Made by a program: the position numbers and the translations under genes. Under the pieces are notes generated by a model. It was not told the DNA's origin, did not search any database, and worked only from the letters and a program-made list of their open reading frames with translations. 6,116 nt of DNA from assembly GCA_027066355.1 (NCBI GenBank), contig JAMONW010000070.1, forward strand, positions 1 through 6,116. The letters are read 5' to 3'. Below are positions 1-5,764 of the stretch, one piece after another (the stretch's first letter is position 1; every line of letters starts with the position of its first letter). This DNA comes from Campylobacteraceae bacterium. GTDB taxonomy: Bacteria > Campylobacterota > Campylobacteria > Campylobacterales > Sulfurovaceae.

Positions 1-1
1 A

Positions 2-988
2 CTTGCAAAAAGAGAGTTTTCTTTAAGCGTAAATAATCCATCAACTGCAATACATTTGGCATTTTGTTCACTTGATTTAAAAAGAGGAGATAAGGTAATT
101 TGCCCAATTAATGCGTATGCAGATATACCAGAGGCTATTAGACAATTTGATAGTGAGCCAATTTTTACAAATATTGAAAAAAAGAGTTATCATATGGATA
201 TAGACTCTTTTAAAGAGCTTGTAGATAGAAATAAAAGCAAAAAATTAAGAGCTGTTGTTGTATCTCATTTTGCAGGATTGACTCAAAATATTGATGAAAT
301 TATTAGGGTGGCAAAAGAGAATAAATTAATTGTTATTGAAGATTTTAGTGATAATCCAATTTTTGATGATAGTGTAGAAGTTAAAGGTGATATAGCACTA
401 TTTTCATTAAATTATAAACTTGACAATACCCTAAAAGGTGCGATGCTTACATTTAAAGGTAAAAAAGAGTTTGATAGAGCAAAACTTGTTAGAGAGCATG
501 GGTTAGTTGAGGTAAATAGAGATGTTAGTTATCTATATGATATAGTAGATATTGGATGCGATTTTAGGCTTGATAGCTTAAATGCATATTTACTAAATGA
601 GTTGTTAGTTAAAAGAGCAGAGCTTTTAAAAAAGAAAAAAGAGATTGTTGATATCTACTTTAAAGAGTTAGAAAATTTATCACATGTAGAGTTGCCAATT
701 AAATCAAAAGAGCATAAATATAGTTATTTTATAATAGAGATTGATAAAAATAGAGATGCCTTTGCAAGAGAGTTAAAAAGTATGGGTATAGAGGTTGGGT
801 TACACTATATTCCATTAAATTTTACTTCATATTATAAGAAAAAGTATGATTTAAAAGTATTTAGTTATCCAAGTGCTTTAGAGGCATATCAAAAGGTTTT
901 ATCAATTCCTTGTTATGGAAAGATGAGCAAAGATGATGCTATGTATGTTTGCAGAGCCATAAAAGAGGTTGATGCTAAGCATATTTGA
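2..988 (+). CDS. DegT/DnrJ/EryC1/StrS-family PLP-dependent aminotransferase, 5' truncated by window edge
   Basis: Members of this family use pyridoxal phosphate to put an amino group on a keto-sugar nucleotide, usually for surface glycans, lipid A or secondary metabolites. The frame is open to the left edge, and the upstream residues VNNPSTAIHLAF match the family's SGTAALHLA block, so the real start lies outside the window; the TTG at 56 is an internal Leu. Roughly 40-60 N-terminal residues are missing from a usual length near 370. Numbering from that TTG, one sees GDKVICP (11-17), SHFAGL (70-75), IEDFSDN (94-100) with the PLP-nitrogen Asp at D96, and FSLNYK (116-121), where K121 is the probable Schiff-base lysine. 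The C-terminal half has REHGL (146-150) and the GLHYIPL block typical of the family. The active site is divergent: the usual EDAAQ/H reads EDFSD, the usual GEGG after the lysine reads LKGA, and one residue is missing before the lysine. The family is secure; the substrate cannot be read from sequence. Proximity to lpxK suggests, weakly, an envelope sugar. Confidence 0.9.
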   Translation, partial: LAKREFSLSVNNPSTAIHLAFCSLDLKRGDKVICPINAYADIPEAIRQFDSEPIFTNIEKKSYHMDIDSFKELVDRNKSKKLRAVVVSHFAGLTQNIDEIIRVAKENKLIVIEDFSDNPIFDDSVEVKGDIALFSLNYKLDNTLKGAMLTFKGKKEFDRAKLVREHGLVEVNRDVSYLYDIVDIGCDFRLDSLNAYLLNELLVKRAELLKKKKEIVDIYFKELENLSHVELPIKSKEHKYSYFIIEIDKNRDAFARELKSMGIEVGLHYIPLNFTSYYKKKYDLKVFSYPSALEAYQKVLSIPCYGKMSKDDAMYVCRAIKEVDAKHI

Positions 989-1035
989 TAGTTATGAATG
1001 ATGAATTATGAGTTGTGAATTGAGAATTTTAGTTG
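989..1035. repeat. Degenerate 7-base tandem repeat between the aminotransferase gene and lpxK
   Basis: The gap is filled by a degenerate tandem repeat with consensus TGAATTR. TGA(A/G)T occurs at 995, 1002, 1009 and 1016, exactly seven bases apart, and a weaker copy (AGAATTT) follows at 1023. There are stop codons in several frames, so it is not coding. No strong hairpin or T-run is visible, so it does not look like a terminator, and transcription probably continues into lpxK. The repeat holds the only candidate ribosome-binding bases for lpxK (GAG at 1022-1024). Confidence 0.6.
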
Positions 1036-1941
1036 ATGATAGAGTTTTTTGAGAGAGTTTATTATAATCCTAAGTGGTATCACTACATTATATCTATTAT
1101 GCTTTTGCCTCTATCTTTAATATATGCTTTAGTAGGGCTTTTTAAGCTCTTTTTTTCAAAGCCAAAAGATTATGGTATAAAAATAATTAGTATTGGAAAT
1201 ATTACTGTTGGTGGTAGTGGTAAAACACCATTTGCTATTGAGTTAATTAAGCACTTTAAAGAGTTAAAAGTTTGTTACATTTCAAGAGGCTATGGTAGAG
1301 TAAGCAAAGGTTTGCTTTGGGTTAAAAAAGAGGGCAAAATTTTGCAAAATGTAGAGCAAAGTGGTGATGAAGCTATGCTTGTTGCAAATAGCACTAATGC
1401 TGATGTGATAGTAAGTAAAGATAGAGCCAAAGCAATTGAGTTAGCAAAAGGAAATGGTGCAGATTTAATAATTTTAGATGATGCTTTTAGCAAGGTAAAT
1501 ATAAAAAAGTTTGATATTTTACTAGAAGCAAAAGAGTTGAAAAATAGATTTGTTTTGCCCTCTGGTCCACTTAGAGAGTTTTACTTTAGTAGGAGTAGGG
1601 CAGATTTAATTTTAAAAGAAGAGATAGATTTTAAAAGAGTTGTAGAGTTTGAAAATTTAAGTGATAAAATGCTTTTAGTTACAGCAATTGCAAATCCAAA
1701 TAGGTTAGAGCCATATTTACCAAAAGGAGTTGTCGCTAAATTGATATTAAAAGACCACTCATTTTTTAAGAAAGAGCAAATTATCCAAAAAATGCAAGAA
1801 ATTGGAGCAAAAACTATCTTAACTACACAAAAAGATATGGTAAAATTAGAGGAGTTTAACTTGCCAATAACATTAATGAAGTTAAGGTTAAATATTGAAG
1901 ATAAAGTTTTTAAGGAGATAGATAGATATTATGCAAAATAA
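1036..1941 (+). CDS. lpxK: Tetraacyldisaccharide 4'-kinase (lipid A 4'-kinase)
   Basis: LpxK phosphorylates the 4' position of the tetraacyldisaccharide 1-phosphate using ATP, giving lipid IVA, the sixth step of the Raetz lipid A pathway, at the cytoplasmic face of the inner membrane. From the ATG at 1036 the protein has 301 residues, near the family's usual 310-340. A hydrophobic N-terminal segment (about 16-40) is the membrane anchor. Then come the Walker A loop VGGSGKTP (58-65, K63), SRGYGR (83-88), SGDE (109-112), the Walker B aspartates D148-D149, LPSGPLRE (174-181), the DHSFF block (240-244; His in this block is conserved in the family) and TTQKDMVKL (263-271). Around Walker B the usual DDGFQH reads DDAFSK. 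A TTG at 1033 is in frame one codon earlier; ATG is preferred, though upstream Shine-Dalgarno bases are poor for either. The 3' end overlaps argB by 11 bases, so the two are probably co-transcribed. The function is secure. Confidence 0.95.
   Translation: MIEFFERVYYNPKWYHYIISIMLLPLSLIYALVGLFKLFFSKPKDYGIKIISIGNITVGGSGKTPFAIELIKHFKELKVCYISRGYGRVSKGLLWVKKEGKILQNVEQSGDEAMLVANSTNADVIVSKDRAKAIELAKGNGADLIILDDAFSKVNIKKFDILLEAKELKNRFVLPSGPLREFYFSRSRADLILKEEIDFKRVVEFENLSDKMLLVTAIANPNRLEPYLPKGVVAKLILKDHSFFKKEQIIQKMQEIGAKTILTTQKDMVKLEEFNLPITLMKLRLNIEDKVFKEIDRYYAK
1912..1917 (+). promoter_or_regulatory. Ribosome binding site of argB, inside lpxK
   Basis: AAGGAG lies within the last codons of lpxK, 13 bases before the argB ATG. 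That spacing is longer than the usual 5-9. No better in-frame start lies closer, and the protein alignment supports the ATG at 1931. Translation of argB may therefore depend partly on ribosomes finishing lpxK (inference). Confidence 0.55.
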
Positions 1942-2782
1942 AATAGAAACAGTTAAAACACTTTTAGAAGCATTACCTTATATAAATAAATTTAGAGATG
2001 ATATTATTGTAATAAAGTATGGTGGTTCAGCACAAACTAGCGAAGATTTAAAAGCAAAGTTTGCGCAAGATATAGCACTACTTAGAATAGTAGGTATGAA
2101 GCCAGTAGTTGTTCATGGTGGAGGTAAGAGTATTACATCTCTTTTGAGCGATTTGAGTATTTCAACAGAATTTATTGATGGTCAAAGAGTTACTACAAAA
2201 GAGGTTATGAGAATAGCTGAAATGGTGCTTTGTGGAGAGGTTAATAAAGAGATTGTATCAATGCTAAATTCTCAAGGTGGCAAGGCTATTGGAATTTCTG
2301 GTAAAGATGCAGACTTTATAAAAGCAGTTCCAAAAGATAGCCAAAAGTTTGGTTATACAGGTGTAATTGAAGATGTTAACCCAGATGTTGTTTATAAAAT
2401 TTTAGATGATGGAATGATTCCAGTAATTGCACCAATAGCAAGTGGTGGTAGTTTGGGACATCCTGGGTTTAATATAAATGCAGATTTAGCAGCAAGTCAA
2501 ATTGCAGTTGCTTTAAGTGCTAGAAAAGTCCTATTTTTAACGGATACTCCAGGTGTATTAGATAAAAATAAGAAGTTAATAAATACATTAACAATTGCAA
2601 AGACTCAGGAGTTAAAGCAAGATGGAACAATTAATGGTGGTATGGTGCCAAAGGTAGATGCTTGTATAGAGGCACTTAAGGGTGGAGTTAAAAAAGCTCA
2701 TATAATAGATGGAAGAGTGGAACACTCTTTACTTTTAGAGATATTAACAAATAGTGGCATAGGCACTTGTATCACATTATAA
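1931..2782 (+). CDS. argB: Acetylglutamate kinase (N-acetyl-L-glutamate 5-phosphotransferase)
   Basis: ArgB phosphorylates N-acetylglutamate with ATP, the second step of arginine synthesis, in the cytoplasm. The 283 residues carry the amino acid kinase fold with all signature blocks: IVIKYGGSA (26-34) with K29 and the G31-G32 pair, VVHGGGK (60-66), DGQRVT (83-88) with substrate-binding R86, VLCGEVNKEI (99-108), NINAD (181-185), LTDTPGVL (203-210) and NGGMVPK (235-241), where K241 matches the second catalytic lysine. The N-terminal helix before the first strand (KTLLEALPYINKF, 9-21) and the C-terminal EHSLLLEILTNSGIGT stretch are features of hexameric, arginine-inhibited kinases such as those of Thermotoga and Pseudomonas; the short E. 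coli enzyme lacks the helix. Feedback inhibition by arginine is therefore predicted. No other arginine gene is visible here. It starts inside lpxK with an 11-base overlap and ends just before the thrC promoter. Confidence 0.97.
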   Translation: MQNKIETVKTLLEALPYINKFRDDIIVIKYGGSAQTSEDLKAKFAQDIALLRIVGMKPVVVHGGGKSITSLLSDLSISTEFIDGQRVTTKEVMRIAEMVLCGEVNKEIVSMLNSQGGKAIGISGKDADFIKAVPKDSQKFGYTGVIEDVNPDVVYKILDDGMIPVIAPIASGGSLGHPGFNINADLAASQIAVALSARKVLFLTDTPGVLDKNKKLINTLTIAKTQELKQDGTINGGMVPKVDACIEALKGGVKKAHIIDGRVEHSLLLEILTNSGIGTCITL

Positions 2783-2785
2783 TAA

Positions 2786-2797
2786 TTTTGGTATAAT
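2786..2797 (+). promoter_or_regulatory. Sigma-70 type promoter (extended -10) for thrC
   Basis: TTTTGGTATAAT starts four bases after the argB stop codon. It combines a perfect TATAAT (2792-2797) with an upstream TG-type extension and a T-run, the form usual in Campylobacterota, where a -35 box is weak or absent; none is seen here. Transcription would begin near 2804, leaving a leader of about 20 bases before thrC. This makes thrC and the gene after it a likely separate transcription unit. Confidence 0.75.
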
Positions 2798-2812
2798 TGC
2801 GCAAAAATTTTT

Positions 2813-2816
2813 TAGG
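2813..2816 (+). promoter_or_regulatory. Ribosome binding site that fixes the thrC start
   Basis: AGGA ends seven bases before the ATG at 2824, ideal spacing. An in-frame TTG at 2797 would overlap the promoter -10 box and could not be within the transcript made from it. The ATG at 2824 is therefore the start. Confidence 0.8.
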
Positions 2817-2823
2817 AAAAGAG

Positions 2824-4293
2824 ATGAATTTTATTGAGAGTCGTGGTAATGACGGTGTAAAAAAGAGTAGTGTAAGTTTTAGTGAGGCAATTCTTAGCCC
2901 TATGGCAAGTTTTGGTGGGCTTTATGTGCCAGAGTATTTGCCAAATTTTGGATTGGAGTTTATAAAAAAACATAAAAATTCAAGTTATAAAGAGTTGGCA
3001 AAAGATGTATTAAAATCTTTTGAAATAGATATTGAAGATAGCTTAATAGATGAAGCTTTGGCTAGATATGATGAGTTTGATGATGCAAATAATCCTGTGC
3101 CAGTGGTTAAAGTAAAAGAGGATTTATATATTAGTGAGCTTTATCATGGACCAACTAGAGCATTTAAAGATATGGCACTTCAACCTTTTGGTGTTGTTTT
3201 GTCTTCATTAGCTAAGAGTAGAGGAGAGAACTATCTTATAATGGCAGCAACTAGTGGCGATACTGGTCCTGCAACGCTTGAAACTTTTAAAAACAAAGAT
3301 AATATAAAGGTTTGTTGTTTATATCCAGATGGTGGCACAAGCGATGTTCAGCGTTTGCAAATGGTTACAGAAGATGCTCCAAATTTAAAAGTGCTTGGCG
3401 TAAAAGGAAACTTTGATGATACACAAGATGCTTTGAAATCTCTTTTGGCATCTAGTGAATTTAAAAAAGCTTTAGATGAAAAAAATATTAAACTCTCAGC
3501 TGCAAATTCTGTAAATTTTGGAAGAATTATATTTCAAACAATTTATCATATTTACAGCTATTTAGAGCTTTTAAAAGTAGGTAAAATAGAGCTTGGAGAT
3601 AAAATTAATGTTATAGTTCCAAGTGGAAATTTTGGAAATGCCTTGGGTGCATACTATGTAAAACAAGCTGGTGTGCCAATAGAGAAAATTATAATATCAT
3701 CAAACAGAAATGATATCTTAACAGATTTAATAAATAGTGGAAAGTATGATTTAAGAGATAGAGAGTTAATTCAAACAAACTCTCCTGCAATGGATATTTT
3801 AAAAAGTTCTAATGTAGAGAGAGTTCTTTATGATAAATTTGGTGCTACTAGAACCAAAGAGTTGATGAATTCATTAAGCCAAAATGGATTTTATGAGCTA
3901 AATGAAGATGAATTAAAGCAATTTAAAGAGGACTTTGAAGCATACAGTTGCACAGATGATGAAGCTTTAGAGATAATAGGTAGATATTTGGAAAATGGTT
4001 ACCTAATGGATCCACATACTGCAACTGCAATTAAAGCATATGAAGAAAAAAATGACAAAGTGTTACCTTTTGTAGCATATTCAACTGCAGAGTGGACAAA
4101 ATTTAGTTTAACTATTGCCAAAGCATCGAAAGTTGATGTAAACTCAGATATAGAGGCTTTAAAGGCAATTTCAAAAAAATTAAATATCAAATTGTCAGAT
4201 AAAATCGATAATCTCTTTAAAAAAGATATAATACACTTGAAAATTATTGAAAAAATGGATATTATGCCAGAGATGTTAAATTTTTTAACATAA
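2824..4293 (+). CDS. thrC: Threonine synthase
   Basis: ThrC converts O-phospho-L-homoserine and water to threonine and phosphate, the last step of threonine synthesis, using pyridoxal phosphate in the cytoplasm. The ATG-started protein has 489 residues, the longer E. coli/yeast-like class. Visible blocks are an N-terminal domain with FGGLYVPEYLP (30-40), the PLP lysine in LYHGPTRAFKDMALQPFG (K115), AATSGDTGPA (141-150), YPDGGTSDVQRLQM (167-180), AANSVNFGRIIFQ (226-238) and the phosphate-cradle-like PSGNFGNALGAY (266-277). The C-terminal part keeps the family's DPHTATAIKAY block. Nothing is broken or missing. It has its own promoter and leader, so it can be expressed apart from lpxK-argB, and it is followed after 12 bases by the LysM/3D gene, with no terminator between. 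No attenuator-like leader peptide or Thr-codon run is visible in the short leader. Confidence 0.97.
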   Translation: MNFIESRGNDGVKKSSVSFSEAILSPMASFGGLYVPEYLPNFGLEFIKKHKNSSYKELAKDVLKSFEIDIEDSLIDEALARYDEFDDANNPVPVVKVKEDLYISELYHGPTRAFKDMALQPFGVVLSSLAKSRGENYLIMAATSGDTGPATLETFKNKDNIKVCCLYPDGGTSDVQRLQMVTEDAPNLKVLGVKGNFDDTQDALKSLLASSEFKKALDEKNIKLSAANSVNFGRIIFQTIYHIYSYLELLKVGKIELGDKINVIVPSGNFGNALGAYYVKQAGVPIEKIIISSNRNDILTDLINSGKYDLRDRELIQTNSPAMDILKSSNVERVLYDKFGATRTKELMNSLSQNGFYELNEDELKQFKEDFEAYSCTDDEALEIIGRYLENGYLMDPHTATAIKAYEEKNDKVLPFVAYSTAEWTKFSLTIAKASKVDVNSDIEALKAISKKLNIKLSDKIDNLFKKDIIHLKIIEKMDIMPEMLNFLT

Positions 4294-4295
4294 AA

Positions 4296-4301
4296 AAGGA
4301 G
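4296..4301 (+). promoter_or_regulatory. Ribosome binding site of the LysM/3D gene
   Basis: AAGGAG lies just after the thrC stop codon and four bases before the ATG at 4306. It is the strongest Shine-Dalgarno sequence in the window and makes that start unambiguous. Confidence 0.85.
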
Positions 4302-4305
4302 ATAA

Positions 4306-5745
4306 ATGAGTAAGAAGCTTTACTCGATTAAGCAAAGTGTTGCAGCTGCTTCACTTTGCTTAATATCAGAATTAAGTTATGGATTTGTTTCATGTCAAGA
4401 GGGAATGGATTATAAAAATAGTTGTAATCCATATAACATTAAATTTCATAATGTTAATGTAAAAAATCTTAGTGAAAAGAGTAATCAAGTAGCTTTTAAC
4501 AAAGTTGAAAATATTATTAAAATCAACCGTTCAAAAAGCTATTTTGATAGTTTGCTAGATAGATACAGAGATAGTTATCATGCAGATTATGGTTTTCAAT
4601 CTTTAATAGATAGAAGTGCGTATAGCTCTTTAGCTACAAAAGAGGATAATAACTCTAATATAGTAGCTATAAAAGTTAAAGAAAAACCCAAATCTAAGCC
4701 CAAACCCATTGAGGTAGTTTATACTGCCAAAGATAAGCAAAAAACTCAACATAAGAGTATAAAATTTGAGAATAAACTTATATCTAAAACTACAAAAACT
4801 ACAAAATCACTCGAAAATAGCAAAATAACTAAAGCTTCAGATAATAAAGATGCAACTTTATCAAGAAAAGAAGCAAAAGTTGAAAATAATATTAAATCTA
4901 TAGCTAAAAGTGCAATAAAAAAATTAAAAATTGCTAAAGATATTAATAAGACTCTTAAAGTTGCTAAAAAATCTAAAAATTTTTTAGATAACAACTTTAC
5001 ATTTTATACAGTTAAAAAGGGTGATAGTTTAATTAAAATAGCTAAAAAGTTTTCTCTAAAAAAGAGAGTTTTAGTTAAATTAAATGGTTTAGAGAAGAAT
5101 AATACCATTAAAATAGGTCAAAAACTAAAATTGCCTATAACTACTAAATTTGCTAAATCTATAGAAAATAGTAAAGTTAAAAAAGTAGCTCAAAGTTTAA
5201 ACTTAGCTAATAAAGATTTTTATGTAGTTAAAAAAGGTGATACTTTATTTTCAATTGCTAAAAAGACTAATAAGTCTATCACTTTGCTTAGAGAGATAAA
5301 TAAATTGAGTAGAAGTAGTCATATTGTAGTTGGAGAAAAAATATACTTAAATCCAGTTAAGTTTGCTAAAAGAGAAAATCGCAATTTTGATTTTATAAGA
5401 AATATTAAATTCAGAAAAGTTCCAGCTTTAAAATATAGAAGAAAGATTAGAGTTACAGCTACTGCATATACTTCACACCATAGACAAACAGATAAAACAC
5501 CATTTTTAGCTGCTTGGAATAATCGTCTTAAACCAGGTATGAAAATTATTGCAGTATCGCCAGATTTAATTAAAAAGTATGGTTTAACAAATGGTGTTAA
5601 GGTTAAAATTATGGGCTTATCTGGATATTATGTAGTGCGTGATAAAATGAATAAAAGATGGCGCAATAGAATAGATATCTATATGGGTGTTAATAAAAGA
5701 AGAGCATTAAACTGGGGTAGAAGAAAGATAGTTCTTTATTGGTAA
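4306..5745 (+). CDS. Exported LysM and 3D domain protein, probable peptidoglycan-acting envelope protein
   Basis: A 479-residue protein with a probable N-terminal signal peptide: Lys at 3, 4 and 9, a hydrophobic stretch about 11-27, and cleavage likely near 26. A Ser/Lys-rich, low-complexity linker (about 122-228) is probably disordered and basic. Two LysM peptidoglycan-binding domains follow at about 232-277 and 304-349, each with the V-KKGD-SL/TL opening. The C-terminal 3D domain (about 382-479) starts with VTATAYTS and ends with WGRRKIVLYW. The 3D domain takes its name from conserved aspartates, as in the lytic transglycosylase MltA. Here D446 (VRDKM) and D457 (RIDIYMG) are clear, while the first Asp site reads AVSPD with D420. 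The expected role is binding and perhaps cleaving murein glycan in the periplasm, but catalysis is not established for this subgroup. It follows thrC by 12 bases and is probably transcribed with it. Domain assignment is firm; the exact activity is not. Confidence 0.85.
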   Translation: MSKKLYSIKQSVAAASLCLISELSYGFVSCQEGMDYKNSCNPYNIKFHNVNVKNLSEKSNQVAFNKVENIIKINRSKSYFDSLLDRYRDSYHADYGFQSLIDRSAYSSLATKEDNNSNIVAIKVKEKPKSKPKPIEVVYTAKDKQKTQHKSIKFENKLISKTTKTTKSLENSKITKASDNKDATLSRKEAKVENNIKSIAKSAIKKLKIAKDINKTLKVAKKSKNFLDNNFTFYTVKKGDSLIKIAKKFSLKKRVLVKLNGLEKNNTIKIGQKLKLPITTKFAKSIENSKVKKVAQSLNLANKDFYVVKKGDTLFSIAKKTNKSITLLREINKLSRSSHIVVGEKIYLNPVKFAKRENRNFDFIRNIKFRKVPALKYRRKIRVTATAYTSHHRQTDKTPFLAAWNNRLKPGMKIIAVSPDLIKKYGLTNGVKVKIMGLSGYYVVRDKMNKRWRNRIDIYMGVNKRRALNWGRRKIVLYW

Positions 5746-5763
5746 GAGTTTATCTTACCAATA
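5737..5763. terminator. Hairpin over the stop codon of the LysM/3D gene, probable terminator between convergent genes
   Basis: TATTGGTAAGA (5737-5747) pairs perfectly with TCTTACCAATA (5753-5763), an 11-base-pair stem with a 5-base loop. The stop codon at 5743-5745 is inside the left arm. On the plus strand it is followed by a modest T-rich stretch (TCTATTTT), so it fits a weak intrinsic terminator for the rightward genes. On the minus strand the following bases are not T-rich, so termination of the leftward gene there is less certain. Stem GC content is low. Confidence 0.6.
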
Positions 5764-5764
5764 T

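Noticed and set aside
56..58. TTG as start of the aminotransferase gene
   Set aside because: The frame is open upstream to the window edge and the upstream residues match the family, so this is an internal Leu.
1033..1035. TTG as start of lpxK
   Set aside because: An ATG follows immediately. The TTG is slightly better spaced from a weak GAG, so it is not fully excluded, but it changes only one residue.
1063..1068. TATAAT in the 5' part of lpxK as a promoter
   Set aside because: It lies inside coding sequence encoding conserved N-terminal residues, with no supporting elements.
1290..1493. Minus-strand open frame within lpxK
   Set aside because: Fully inside a well-supported gene, with no recognisable domain.
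2797..2799. TTG as start of thrC
   Set aside because: Its first base lies in the promoter -10 box, and the ATG at 2824 has a well-spaced ribosome site and gives the family's N-terminus.
3999..4190. Minus-strand open frame within thrC
   Set aside because: Fully inside a well-supported gene, with no recognisable domain.
4227..4232. TATAAT near the 3' end of thrC as a promoter for the LysM/3D gene
   Set aside because: No TG extension and no good -35. Such hexamers are common by chance in DNA this AT-rich. Possible but not supportable.
4384..4395. Lipobox (FVSC, residues 27-30) making the LysM/3D protein a lipoprotein
   Set aside because: Phe at the -3 position is a poor fit to the usual Leu/Val/Ile, and an ordinary signal peptidase site before it is at least as likely.
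4746..4994. Minus-strand open frame giving a hydrophobic 82-residue product
   Set aside because: It is the antisense of the Lys-rich linker: AAA/AAG codons read in reverse give Phe and Leu. It has no family match and lies inside a real gene.
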